From assembly GCA_030762175.1 (NCBI GenBank), contig CM060838.1:21937501-22001500 (forward strand): 64,000 nucleotides of DNA, written 5' to 3'. The stretch is from Metallyticus violacea (lineage: Eukaryota > Arthropoda > Insecta > Mantodea > Metallyticidae). The translations under genes and the position numbers were made by a program. Below the pieces are notes generated by a model. That model worked only from the letters and a program-made list of their open reading frames with translations, did no database searches and was not told where the DNA came from. Positions within the stretch are counted from its first letter, which is position 1; the number at the start of each line of letters is the position of its first letter. Of the stretch, positions 1 to 12,282 are shown piece by piece.

Positions 1-44
1 TTATCTGTGCGACTGTAATAAATACACGCCTACTACTACTATGT
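1..44 (+). mobile_element. Possible 3' tail of a LINE
   Basis: The first bases end in a short A/T-rich stretch with TGTAATAAATACAC followed by a few ACT triplets. The LINE tail near 37.63 kb ends in nearly the same way (TTGTAAATAAATACATT followed by a long TAC array). I infer the window may begin inside the 3' end of a related LINE. The match is short, so this is only a suggestion. Confidence 0.25.
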
Positions 45-2173
45 TCTCTTTTCTACATCTTATTTCAGGTTAAGTTACATTTGATGCTTGCATTTACCTG
101 TCTGCAGCTTATATTTGTCGATGATACTCTACACTTGCATAATTATTTGCACCTATTTGTCCATATAGCATAACTGTTATCCGTTATTTCTTTAATGCAT
201 TTCAAATGCTTGAACTAACATATATGAAGCCTATGAGGTTTACTTTACTGATAGAGATAGAGAGAAAGGAGACACACGTATCTTTTAAATCCGCTTGTTT
301 AACTCGTTAATTCAAACCTAGCCGTCTCCCTATCTTATGTAGGAGGATCGATATATCCCACAAATGCCTCTGAGACTGGATTGTAAATCTATTCCCAAAA
401 ACACAAACAACGCTTTTATTTATTTAATTTCCTGGTGAATCATTAAATTGTTTATTTACTTAAACATGAAAAATTTCTTTTTAATTGTTTTGTATATTGA
501 GAATTTGAAAATTAATCGTCTCAATTAGAAATTTCTACCCCAGAGTTGTAATAATGGGCTGTTAAAAATCTTTTAAAAGTAAACATAATCATTTTTCTGT
601 AAATTTAACACACGCTAACAAATATTTAAGGCGAAATAAAAATCTGTAGTAAACCTCGAGAATATACTAATCCTGCATATTTGTGTGAGGATATTTTATT
701 TTGCTTTAGTGGATAGAAATTCTCATTTCAGTGAAATATAATATAAATTTCTTTATTCTAAATTCGAATAGTAATTACCAGTATTTTAAAATGACGTACA
801 ATGCAGCTATATTGAGGAAATATGCTTATGATTTGTCATATCCATTTGTTTGTACCATGCTTTAGCTAATTTTATAATTAACCTGTTTAAAGTTATTGCT
901 TTTCAAGGATGATATTAACAATCCTCTCCGTTTGGGAGATAGACCCTATAGCGTCTAAATAAAACGATGCATTCGTTGACACTCTGTCTTGAAATGCTGG
1001 ATATTTTTCATTGCTCTAATGCTTATGCATTTAAGTTATAGACTCAATCTTTAAATTGCCGCAAACAACATTTGATTTCCGCTGATAATAACCGACATTG
1101 AGTGAGCCGCACAACCAACGATTTCTGGGACCCAAATAAATGGATTGACTGGATGGATGAACTGGAGAGGAAAACAAAATTAATGGATGAACTCTACTCA
1201 GACAACTCTTTTGTCTGTTTTTGAATGTTGCGTCCGAGCGTTTTGCAAGGATAACTTATTCCTAAGGGCGATACCATACACTCTGGAAATTTAAGCACCT
1301 TTGAGGTAATGACCAGAGCCCGGAAGTTAGGCGAAATGTATTTTCTGTATGGGTGGATATATTTTAGAGTCAGTTAGAAATGAACATGTTTCCGCACATT
1401 TGGAACCTTTGGGGCCAGTTTTTATTTTGCCTGCCCCCTTTTTGTCTATTTTGACTTCTGTTGCCTAATTTAAAGTTTAAACCCTGTTTTGGATAATTAT
1501 GAAAATTTCTGCGATTATTTTGCATTTTAAAAAACACACAAAGAATTTCAATATTTCGAAATATAAAAAGTTATAAAAATTAAATGGTATGTTTGCCTTA
1601 CAAAAAAATCTATTGAGAAACTTGTTATACATTTTTTTTTCAAGCAGTCAATAACTTTCTCCTCAACCTACTCTAACGTACGGTTACCTCAAGCATACGA
1701 ATACCAGGAAATAGTGAGATCGAGGGAAGTACTGTAGTTTTCACTAATTCTAGCGAATAATCTGCGCGAGACAATTCTAGGAAATTTATGGTGGGGGTAA
1801 CTTCTCAGCTGCATAAATGAAGCAACCGAGAAAGATGAGACCGGTACAGCTGTGCAATAAACCGTCCCTACAATGTGTTCAGTACGAAGTAAGAGAGAAA
1901 CAAAACTGATTCCCCTATAAACGCATAAACAGTAAATGAACTCTTCCAGAAAAACCATTTATATGCGTATCTTTTGCTCATTCGCCAGGACTATTCAAAA
2001 TTACTTTACTTTGTCTTGATCAGCATTTCCATTGTGTCCTGAAAGGTGAATGTTTTGTTGTAACTGGTATGAGTCCTTCCGAAATAGTTCCAATCACTTT
2101 AGTGAAATTAGAAAGTTCTTGTTCCATGATGAAAATGAATTATGTAAAAATTTAAAATTTTCATGTGATATGT
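45..2173. other. Unassigned AT-rich DNA
   Basis: I see no gene, no transposase motif and no tRNA-like box here. Open frames of up to 89 codons occur, but none has protein-like content or splice context that I recognise. Confidence 0.5.
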
Positions 2174-2527
<354 letters not shown>

Positions 2528-3105
2528 GTTTTACTACAGCAATCTTCCACATAAATGGAGAAACTCCTAAGATCAACCAAGGGGGTGAAAACATACATTT
2601 ATTATATATGTTACTAGGCAGACAAAAGCAGGACAGGTCTTCCAGAGCTGTAAACTAGTTTAGTTCTCCATGCTGCATTATTCTAGCTGAAACACAAACA
2701 TGCGCTCGTGACATGAACACCCAAGCACAAAAGAATATAACAAGCATTCCCCTCTCCCCATTCCACTCATTGTCACGGCCCTAGCGCGCTCTACATTTTA
2801 ATCATGGCACGTGCCGCGCTCACTGAATGCGAGAGTTGGTTAACGCAGTTTGTTTTCATCGTATTGTTGATATGCTACCTAAGTCGTCACCATGACGATA
2901 TTGGTGGCAAATGCCTAGTGGTATAGCGGTGAAGCGTGAGGAAGCATTTTGAATACGTATATCAGATAATGCATTCGTTAAGTTTTGCTGTATTTATGTG
3001 TGGTAAATATTGTGAAAACAGAATTAATCTGCTAAAACACGAATAAATATACAACTGTAGATTTTACCATGCAGCAAACAATGAACTATGAACACATAGT
3101 TCATA
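2528..3105. other. Unassigned DNA with a small perfect palindrome
   Basis: This stretch lies between the GA array and a transposase relic. It holds a perfect 10-bp inverted repeat with a 4-base loop at 3081-3104 (ATGAACTATG / CATAGTTCAT). A weak tRNA-like A-box (TGGTATAGCGGTGAAGCG near 2919) may be a decayed SINE head. No gene is seen. Confidence 0.4.
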
Positions 3106-3640
3106 GATGAAGATCTCAAACTACTGGACAGTCCAAAATCCACATGTTATTCACGAAGCACCTATGCATTCATTGTCTGGTGTGCAATATCCGCACAGAG
3201 AACAGTATTTTTTTTTTTTGACCAAACTGTGGGCACTGCTGAATGATGCAGGATTTTCATGGAGTTTGTTGAGCAACTGGACTATGTAGAACTTGGTTAT
3301 GGATATTTTCAACAAGATGGCGCTACATGCCATCCATCAAATCAATCCATGGCGCTAGTTGGAAGTTTCTTTGACGACCGGATAATCTCCAAAAACTGTA
3401 GCCTGCGAGATCTTCTGATTTGACAACACCGGACTTCTTCCTATGCTGTTACTTAAAAGACAGAGCTTATTCCATACGTCCCCAGATATTGCATTATCTG
3501 AAGCACAACATTACACAGGAGATGAATGGTATTGACAACACTGCCCTCCAACAAGCGGCCAGCAACATGGGAACACGTGTTGAGTTATGCCTTATGCAGA
3601 AGGGAGGACATTTTCAACATTTTCTATAGAGATTAATAAT
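3106..3640 (+). pseudogene. Mariner-like transposase relic, catalytic and C-terminal part
   Basis: Translated pieces read, in order, a YWTVQNPHVIHEAP-like segment, GYFQQDGATCH, FFDDRIISKN, then, after a frame change near 3415, DLTTPDFFLCCYLKDRAY and a final RVELCLMQKGGHFQHFL. These are the conserved blocks of the insect mariner-type (DDE) transposases in which the second Asp sits in QQDGA and the third in SPDLTxxDFFLWG. The segment between the first two blocks is damaged and has an internal poly-T. Frame changes and stops make it non-functional. Family assignment rests on these motifs only. Confidence 0.7.
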
Positions 3641-3734
3641 CTTCCAAAGATACTCTACATTTGAAGTATAATAAGTTATGGCTAGCATTATTCGTTTAAG
3701 ACAAATAAAGAAGGGAATGTGTTATTTCTATATA

Positions 3735-3995
3735 AATAAAAAACTGATTCTTGCCGAAGTGGTGAAGGATTCGCAAGAAAATGTCCTGACAACTGTATTC
3801 CAAATAAAGAAACTATTCGTCATTTTGTTAAAATGTTAAGAAAGACAGGGTCTCTCAAGGACAAGAAAGATATTCCGAACCGCCATGTTCTAATGGAAAA
3901 AAAATTAGACGAAATATCATACAGGAATTTGCTATGAAGATGCCAGCAATGAATTGCCACAGGGGACCTACTTTTCAGCATTTCTTATAAAACAG
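3735..3995 (+). pseudogene. Mariner-like transposase fragment: N-terminal helix-turn-helix joined to 3' end
   Basis: One frame reads NKETIRHFVKMLRKTGSLKD, then a basic linker and a VLMEKKLDEISYRN-like stretch. This matches the N-terminal DNA-binding region of the same transposase type as the relic just upstream. About 50 bp later comes a sequence resembling the terminal GGHFQHFL block and what follows it. The order (C-terminal part upstream, N-terminal part downstream, then a second terminal block) suggests a second copy with a large internal deletion lying directly behind the first. Confidence 0.55.
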
Positions 3996-6005
3996 GTTAT
4001 TATTACGTTTGAAATAAAACGTCATATATGTTTTTAATAAAAAATATAAACACTATAATGAAAGTATTAACTTTACACGTAAGACTTTATCCTTTCCGTT
4101 TGCGACAGTAAGCAGCCGCGCTCAGACGGCCCATACCTCCAATAACCTCATTGTGAATTTGAGATAACGAACTAAAAGTGGGGTTCACAAGTAACCCAAA
4201 GCTATTTCATTAATAAAATTACAAAATAATCCTTTAAAGAATTACGACTCTAAGATATTGCAAATGGATGCGTTTTACTTTTAATAGAACATTAACAAGT
4301 ACTCAACATAAGAATTCTGCCATTTAACCCCCCAAAATTGTGATTTGTACATTTAAAATACATCTGCATATGTATATTGCCCAACTCACGATTCAATGTA
4401 CAAGAAGAATGCAACAGAGAGGGTAACTTGTTATTAAAACAAAAACCTATCAAGAACGCGGCAATTGCTTGAAATTTACCAACGATAATTTTAAACGTTC
4501 AATGGCAGGCTATTTAACATCAAGTTCTCAAATAATTAAATATACGTGAAGCACTCTGATCGATTCAAATATAAACGAAAACAAAAACAAAGTATATATT
4601 AGATTGCCGTAAATTCAGTAATTGGCAAACCAACTCCCATAGAGAGGCTTTTGTTCAAATTGGTGTCACAGTGACCAATAACTGGCTGATAATTAAGGTA
4701 ACGTGTAGCCCCTTTTACCCTTAATGGAGGCCAATTATGGTTTCAGATTAAACGGGTACATTGATTTCCAAAGCAAAGGTAATGTAATGACTTTAACACC
4801 GAAAACAAGCTCTAAATATGCACTATAAAACTGAAAATGGGTATAATCCTTGTCTGTCTTATTAACACAGAGTTTTCAAGTAAAATAGTGGATTTTAAAA
4901 GTACATTATTTAAACTAATGCAACATATAATGAGAAAAACTATTTAAATGTTTTATCTGAAAATGTGAATATGAAATTATTGTTTCATGATAAGAAAAAT
5001 TCACAATTTCACCAACTGGGTTACACTTTTCCAAGAAAATAGCAAAAATTACTTTTAGAAATAAATTGTAAATGAGAACACGCTCTGGTACATAACAAGG
5101 AAGAAATAGAGAGTACACTTTTTAACAATTGTCACGCATTTCCTGTAATTTGCCTATCAATAAATAACAAAGTTTTTTAAAAAAATCCACAAAAATTGTA
5201 TCTTTCGTCTATAAGTATAAGTTTGAAGGCCGAAAAAAAAAATATTTTCCAAATCTGCAGATTTGGTCTCACCTTGGGAATGTGCATAAGATTAACATCA
5301 CTGTTTTGTTTCCAGTCAAAATATTTGACGCTGCACAGAATTAGAAAAACTCTTTCCTTACACGAGTCCTCACTTTCAGCCCGAAGAAATTCAGTCATTC
5401 AAAATAAAAATATAAAAATTGCAGGTGTATATATTAATTAGAATGCGTTCACCGTTTTATATGTAAAAAATATACGTCTTCTAAGCATGAATAAAGAGAA
5501 ATAGGGACTAACTTCAAAATAGTCATTTATATGTACTTAAAAAAATACAAATGTTAAATATTCAATGCCGTAAGAAATAAATATTTCTATTTTTGTCTTA
5601 TCTTTTAGGGGAAAAAATTAGCACTTGCCTTAAGATCAGCTCTCTAGCGATGACAAGGAACTGAAAAAATTGAAAATTAGGGGCATTTCTGTTAACGTGC
5701 CGAACTGAACATGTGCCTGCAAAACTTCGCTACTGCCTGTGACATCAATAATCATTGTGCATTATATAAGGAATGCCTGTCATAAAATAATTCAGTATCT
5801 AATATGACGTAACATCATTGGAGAAGGCGCACATTCTCTCCCTAAGGCTGACTGCTTGTTTGTAAATACGGAAGATTCGTAATGCTTAAATTTTACCTTC
5901 AGACTTATTTAACCGGTTCAGATATAATGTACAAAATTACGAAAGAGATGCCATTACAACAGCCATATGTAACGGATCCGCTATATCTTCTGTGGGGCGC
6001 TTTAG
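3996..6005. other. Unassigned AT-rich DNA
   Basis: No recognisable gene or element. Overlapping short open frames on both strands at 5.18-5.44 kb lack codon bias and homology that I can recognise. Confidence 0.5.
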
Positions 6006-6023
6006 CAAACAAACAAACAAACA

Positions 6024-6068
<45 letters not shown>
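6006..6068. repeat. (CAAA)n then (TAA)n microsatellite
   Basis: About four CAAA units run into roughly fourteen uninterrupted ATA units. The complementary strand yields a poly-Ile frame that is not a gene. Confidence 0.95.
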
Positions 6069-6070
<2 letters not shown>

Positions 6071-6787
6071 TAATTGATACATCAAATTTGTTTGTAATAG
6101 TTAAAATTGTGAAAAATAAAACCAATCAAATATGTGCTTTGAATCTTTTTTGATATGTTTAAGTAAGTAGCCTTCATTTGAGTAAACATATGGCATATTT
6201 TCCAGTTTAGTTACTTGGAATACTTAGATATAGAGCACTCTTTTAAATAAAAGTAATGGTTCTTTAAGTAGATAAATGTGTGTGCGATGATCTCTCGTGT
6301 TTATATAGGTTTAGTTCAACCATTAACTCAGTTACTCTTAAAAAAAAATCCCTTAAATGGGCTTGAGACAACTCTATAGTTAGGCAAACGCCAAATGATA
6401 GACACACAATTGATTTATAGTTGTGCCACATAGATATAAGAAAGGTGATCAAAATTCTTGACAGCAGTGACGCATCGTGTGGTCTGATACAATACACTTT
6501 AAAACACAATATACAATCCACAATCGTTCTTCTTTATTCAGTAGAATAGTAATTAACGAATGGGGTGTCCACTTATGGTAAGTGTTGTAATATTATTACT
6601 CTTTAAAAATGGAACTATTGCAACAGTTGAGCTTTTATTATAATCATGAAAGCTGCAAGATACATTATCATGGATTCAATTGCCGCCGCGTGCAATCAAG
6701 GATGTTTATTCCCTGATTCCTAGGAATAAGATTAGCAGTAGGATCCAAATAACCCTCAAGCAAAGCGGATGTAGTGACTATTCCACT

Positions 6788-6990
6788 TATGTGACGTCAT
6801 CTTAAAATCGACCAATGAAATGAAATAAACTTTTGAAATTTTGACCAAACACAGCCGGATATCGTAATGAAATTACCAGGGTTGGGGTGGGATCAAATGT
6901 GTTTTATCACATGACGTGCATGAGTCTTGTGGTCAGGGTAGCCAACTCTATACCTCCACTATAAAATATTCGACCACGCATCACTTACCA
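6788..6990 (+). promoter_or_regulatory. Candidate core promoter cluster
   Basis: A perfect CRE palindrome (TGACGTCA, near 6791), a CCAAT on the plus strand (ACCAATGAAA, near 6811) and a TATA box (ACTATAAAATA, near 6958) fall in the expected order within about 170 bp. This is a motif-level observation; no open reading frame or exon that such a promoter would drive was found downstream. Confidence 0.2.
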
Positions 6991-7469
6991 CTTTTCGGTG
7001 TTTTCAGTAATTGTAAATTTTACTAACTTAATGTGTATTCACTCAAGCCATTTGGTTTTGCGTATACAGCCAAACAGTCAGAAATCAATTTATAATTTAT
7101 AAGTTATGTAACAAAACCTGCCTAAGCAATCGTAAATTTTGTTTTTCTCAGTTGGTATCAGTAAATTGAATAGTATCGATTGTAATAGTCGACTTTCGTC
7201 TATTTCATTCTCACTGTTTCTGAATAGGTATTCATAGGTATAACAGTTGATACAATTCTTAATTTTCTTAATTTCAAATATATATTACTTTTATTCTTAT
7301 TCCATTCATTAAATAGTCCCAAACCCGTATTCGGCTGTTTTCTATTGACATTAATGACAATCGACATTCGTCTGTTGCTACATGGCTTGATAAGGTTAAG
7401 TATTCATAATACAAATGTACAATGATTACAATATTTAAGCCAAGTTTCTGGAAATTATATTTTAATATT

Positions 7470-7593
7470 ATTTTACTCGTGAAATAGTTCTAACAAATAT
7501 CACTAGAGGGTCTGAGCTTTCCAATACATTCGTGAATTTATCGACAATCTCAGACCCCTTGAGATATTATTTGTGATAATTCGAGAGTAAAAT
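7470..7593. repeat. Imperfect inverted repeat, possible short hairpin MITE
   Basis: The left arm (7470-7516) and right arm (7549-7593) are inverted copies with about three quarters of positions matching, including CTCAGACCC and GAGTAAAAT at their ends. They are separated by about 32 bp. The two outer ends are both AT-rich. This could be a small fold-back element, but no clear target-site duplication was found. Confidence 0.5.
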
Positions 7594-7984
7594 GTGAGAT
7601 CACTTTCCTGCAATCTGTTCATGAACACCAAGAAACAGAAATTCCCTATTTGTCCGTCCCCGTAGAGAATTCAGCCCTTTTCCTTTATCTAGTGGCACGC
7701 AAAAAGGGGACTTATTTTCTCATAAGTAGATTGGAATTACAGGATGGGTCAGTCAAGAGTTTACGCATGTTTCACGGCAGATTTAGGATCGCGTTAGTGG
7801 TGTCTGAGTCAATTACCTGCTACACTAATTTCACCGCGGAGGAGTAGAACACATGGGAATAAACAATTAAATTAAATGCTGAAACAACACTTAATAAATA
7901 ATTTTACTTTTCTTTATCTCGCCTGAATTTCAAATGTTGACCATTTTTGTTCAAGAATACCTGACGTTTCGAAATAAAGTTTTG

Positions 7985-8075
7985 TGACCCAAGATCAGGA
8001 TAACCGACCCCAAGAGATTTGAACTGGGGATCTCTAGTGTGAGTACCAAGCATTTCTGTCTGTCACCTCGCGTGT
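7985..8075 (-). mobile_element. Decayed tRNA-like (SINE) fragment
   Basis: On the minus strand a B-box-like CAGTTCAAATCTC is followed by a G-rich stretch, as in the head of a tRNA-derived SINE. The A-box is not convincing, so this is a weak call. Confidence 0.25.
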
Positions 8076-8846
8076 TTTACAGGAAGTTACTTAAATTACT
8101 TCGCATATCCTCAAATGTGTATACGGAAAGCTTTTCGCCACTCTTTAAACAAATTGCGGACATACGGATTTGATGGTCAGTAAACTTCGGAAAACATCTG
8201 AAGCACGCACTTGTATTGGGATTGCTCCTTAAAATGTCTTTTCTCTTTACTAAATGACATATTTAACCTAATTTCACTTTATAATAACGGGGTCTCCAAC
8301 CGTACACGTTAACAATGAGTGCTCTTCCACTAACATAAACTCACATCCCCTAATGATATGTTATTATAGGCAGCAGCGAGATTAGGCAGATGGAGGGGGA
8401 CACTACTAACGCGTTCCTCAATCTGTCCAAGTGTAAACTCTTGGCTGATCCGCACTGAATAATGCAAAATTTCACCAGTGTAATGTTTTTAATATATCTA
8501 ATTTAATTTTTAATAAAATTGCGTATTTATTTAACAGCTTGAAAAGCTTCTTCCAGGTTTTATAGATTTCTAGTCCCTCCAAGTCTCGAAACATGTTCGA
8601 CGAACACATCTGGCTAGGAGTTTTTCAGAAGTTATTTAAAAATTCATGTCCATTTTCTGTTTCAAGTTGAAAACAAATTTTATGGAATATTTCTAACTTC
8701 AATGTAAATAAGATGTACAAGATAAGCACAGTTTTCATGATTTTTTTGATAGAGCATATCTATAGGTATATATATGAAATACCCTTTGTTTTCTACCGCT
8801 ACTATCAAAGTAACTAGGAAAAAGGCTTAAGAAATGGTACACATTT

Positions 8847-9126
8847 TTTTTATTAGTGTTTAACGCCCATTTTTACTATTGAGACACCGCAGGCGGTGGA
8901 CACTGATGGTACATGAAACGAAATGATATATTAGGAAAGGATTTTTTTAAGGAAGAAAACGTTTGAAGCCTGAGTTTTTAGCGTACCTTCCCGACATTTG
9001 CCTGTTATGAGGACTAAGGAAAACCTGGAAAAAACCTGTCAGGGAGGACAGTCCTGGCTGGATTCGAACCCCAGACCTCCCACTCACGAGTCCGAGCCTT
9101 AACGACCTCGGCCACCCGTGGCGGTT
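8847..9126 (-). mobile_element. SINE-A, near full-length copy
   Basis: On the minus strand the copy begins with a tRNA-like head carrying an A-box (TGGCCGAGGTCGTTAAGG) and a B-box (GGTTCGAATCC). A conserved body follows (AGTCCTCATAACAGGCAAATG, then a CCTTAAAAAAATCC region). It ends in the family 3' end, GGGCGTTAAACACTAATAAA. The class-II D-arm resembles tRNA-Ser/Leu. Like other copies it yields a chance reading frame through the head. No clear target-site duplication was seen. Confidence 0.85.
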
Positions 9127-9389
9127 ATCATAATCTGTTATCACTATTATATATAATAGTATAAATACTTTGTATAATTTAAATTGTTTGTGCGATTGTA
9201 TTGAGTCTTCTATATATGTAAGTCATTGTGTTCATTTCCTGTATATTGAAAAGAGAAACTTATTGCCTGAACCCCATGGAAAACAAGCACTGTTACATTT
9301 TGCTTGGGAGAAATAGTCCAAACACTTGTATCTTTTGTTTTATAACAAAGGTCGGTCCGTTAGGCCTTGAAGGGAGAAGAATAATAAGA

Positions 9390-9600
9390 GAACGATCGAA
9401 GGATTTTTTTCATGGTAACGGTCAAGAAGGTAGCTGTTTATGCCCATTTTGTAGACAAGAATTCTGACTATTCGGAGGAGGGATTTAAATGTTAATTCTA
9501 AGATGTGAGAAGTGTATTGCAATAAAGGATAACTATATTGAAGAGTGAAATATGATAACTAGAAAATGGTTAGGCAGAAACTTATGGATCTACCCTCGTA
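9390..9600 (+). mobile_element. 3' end of a mariner element (second copy)
   Basis: This stretch aligns with 11605-11811, the 3' end of the longer mariner at 10.7-11.8 kb. Shared blocks include TATGCCCATTTTG, AATGTTAATT, GATGTGAGAAGTGTATTGCA and AATGGTTAGGC, and both end in CTCGTA. Only the last part of the element survives; its 5' boundary is blurred near 9390. Confidence 0.7.
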
Positions 9601-10734
9601 TCTATTTCATATTTTACACTTATGGCGAGATTTCATAACTCTTATATTATTTTTTAATAATCATATTTTTAATGCTACAATTAAGCAAAATTTTATCGTT
9701 AATTTGTAATGCTAGTTTATTTTCGCAACTCAGTGCTTTGATGAAATTCTGCTTTGAAAAAAAAAGCATATAGTATTTTGTCAATCGGTAGCTGCAAGTG
9801 TATAAGAATCAAATCCATCAAGCATTCACTTGGGGTATCCCAATCTGTTTGGGATGTTTCTGGTTTGGAAAAGTTGGGAGTGCGAGCTTTCTAACCAGAC
9901 TGTGCGGGCTGCTGACAACATAATATCACGGTGTGTTATGAGGCGACTTCACTTGCGTGCACCATTATCTAATTTCAGATCTACCTCTTCCGTAAATGAT
10001 ATTTTCGAGGCAGCATCACGTTCCTGCTCGGCTAGCGCCCTCTGTAATGACTAAAGTTTTTACTGGCTCAAAGATCCGGAATCCTCTAGGGTCGGAGAGG
10101 CAGCTCTGATAATACCTGCCAACAAACAGGATTGGTAGAGGCCAGATCACGTTGTCTTAAGTGGGGGTGGTTAGCTTACTCGAAAATCTACAGCCAGACA
10201 CTTCCTTAGATAACCAGAACTATTTCGTGCTATAAGCGTTCACTTAGGAAAGCAGTTTATTATAGTACAAAGACAATTTCAAGTGATCTGCTTTTTCTTC
10301 TATTTTTTCTCCTATTAGTAGGAAACGTTGTGCAGGCATCCTAATGATCCGTTGGCTCAACTGGTTATTTGGGTATATCAGCTGATGGGAAATCCAAGAA
10401 AATATTATATGACCTATTCTGCTGATGAAAATAAAAGACTTCAAAAAGACACCCTTAATGTGCACCTAGCTTCAACAAGTTTGGTCACTGAAAATGAATG
10501 TCTTCAAAATAATTTATGGTTTTACTTCATCGAAAGAAAATACATGCGACTCTCTAACTTAGTAATTAAATCCGAAAGAGTAGGTTCAAAAATTTCCCGC
10601 CTCGCTGATAAGAATTATCGCCTTCACGAAAGCCTTAACTGTTAAGTAAATAATTACAGTTAACTTCCGCTCCGCTGTGTTCATTTGTTCAGATATAGCT
10701 GCATAAAGATGGCTATGTGTAAAAGATTGTGACA
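9601..10734. other. Unassigned DNA
   Basis: A moderately GC-richer patch at 9.80-10.20 kb and a 105-codon open frame at 10328-10645 lie here. Neither shows motifs I recognise, and the long frame has no codon bias that separates it from background. No gene is called. Confidence 0.4.
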
Positions 10735-11811
10735 TGTTCAAAATGGAGTTTCGAGCTGTTATTAAATTCTTCACAAAAGAAGGACTTACTCCAAATGCAA
10801 TTAAATAGCGATTGGATGGGGAAGCATCCCCCTCATATTCTGCTGTAAAAGAATGGGCCAAACCTTTTCGAATGGGTCGAGAATGCATTGAAGATGAAGA
10901 GCATGCAGGTCGGCCCTTGAAGTTGCTATCTCCTGAAAACATCGATCGCTCTTGGGAAGGAGAAATTATAAAAGATTGGCGGCTCAAGGTTACAGAAATA
11001 GCAGCAATGTTGGTCCTTTATTAAACAACAGTCCTTCGAATTATTCATGAACATTTAAATACAAATAAGGTTAGTGTAAAATGGGTGCCTAGACTTCTTT
11101 CCCCAGTCCAAAAGCAGCATCTGTTGTCAGGCATTTTTGAAGCTCTGCCGTGGCAACGAGAGAGAAGTTATTGGAGGAGATGAAACTATGGTTCTCTACT
11201 ATGATCCCTCGTACAAAGGAGAATCAATGAATTGGCATAAACCTGGCGAAGCACCCCTCTAAAGGTCAAGGTCACTCAATCAACCAAGAAGATCATGATC
11301 ACAATCTTTTGGCACTGTGAAGGAATACTCTTCATTGACTTCAAGGAGAGGAATACCAAAGTATATGGGGAGTATTATGCTGGCCTACTACAAAGACTAC
11401 ATGCTTCCATCAAAGAGAAAAGGCGAGGAAAGCTGATTGGTGGTGTACACCTTCTTCACGACAACGCGTCTGTGCACATAGCTCTTGTTGCAAATGAAGC
11501 TGTGAAAAAATGTGGCTTCAAGGAGATGGATCATTCACCCTACAGCCCAGATCTATCTCCCAGTGACTATTTTCTCTTCTGAAAACTCTAGAAGGACCTC
11601 TGATGAAGGATTTAAGTGTGACAAAGAAGTGATGCATACTATTTATGCCCATTTTGCAGATAATTATTTGGGGGGGTGTTGAAATGTTAATTAAAAGATG
11701 TGAGAAGTGTATTGCAATTAAGAGTAACTATATTTAAAAGTGAAATAAAGTTTGTGTCTTTATCATACTCAGAAATTGGTTAGGCCGGAAACTTATAGAC
11801 CTCCCCTCGTA
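10735..11811 (+). pseudogene. Mariner transposon with broken DD34D transposase
   Basis: Transposase blocks run in order. FRAVIKFFTKEGL and the SAVKEWAKPFRMGRE helix-turn-helix come first, then a GRPLKLLSPENID linker. IIHEHLNTNKVSVKWVPRLL follows, then GGDETMVLYYDP with the first catalytic Asp, ITIFWHCEGILFIDFKER, LLHDNASVH with the second, and YSPDLSPSDYFLF with the third. Stops and frame changes interrupt it near 10806, 11022, 11110-11290 and 11581, so no active enzyme can be made. The 3' end matches a second copy at 9.39-9.60 kb, which fixes the right terminus. The left terminal inverted repeat was not found. Confidence 0.88.
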
Positions 11812-12282
11812 AGCATGGATGTTGAAAACACTTCACGCAAATCAGAGGAAAACTGAACACTCCAATAAATGCGAACACTCCCGATTATTTATATTGAATA
11901 CTCAAAATCACTTTTCATTTGCTGCCTGTTCTTATATTTGTCCTACAAAGCACAATTCCATCAGCTTTTGTTGCCATTTCACAAGTAAATTCATTTTTTG
12001 AACATCTAGTCTACTCAGAATTATAGGTTTTGCTTTCGCCATATTTTAGCATTTTCACTTACAGAATGACAAATGCAGTTCAGTACTATGCTAGTAATAA
12101 CCAAATGCAATCATTCCGTCTCACTTTCTCGTTCTCCGATAACAACACTATACAAATGAAGCGATTATCCATACCAAGCTCCCCTGTAGTGCAATTATTA
12201 TTGCTGGCCTTTTCCTTTGATCTGCTGGTTATTAAGCATGCAAAATGTGAATCATGTATGCACTCTGAACTTTTATTAATTG
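11812..12282. other. Unassigned DNA
   Basis: No element or gene recognised; open frames of 60-94 codons on both strands have no distinguishing features. Confidence 0.4.

Larger units (their letters stand above)
6069..8843. other. Unassigned DNA with a few local signals
   Basis: No gene is supported. Local features listed separately are a CRE/CCAAT/TATA cluster at 6.79-6.97 kb, a 124-bp imperfect hairpin at 7.47-7.59 kb and a decayed tRNA-like box near 8.0 kb. A 65-codon open frame at 7650-7847 has no recognised relatives. Confidence 0.45.

Noticed and set aside
5937..6125. Poly-Ile frames here and at 13267-13581 and 13778-14185
   Set aside because: Translations of ATT/TAA microsatellites; only the 13.78-kb one has a transposase part, which is annotated separately.
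10328..10645. A 105-codon plus-strand open frame just upstream of the mariner
   Set aside because: No recognisable motif or codon bias; it lies among transposon debris.
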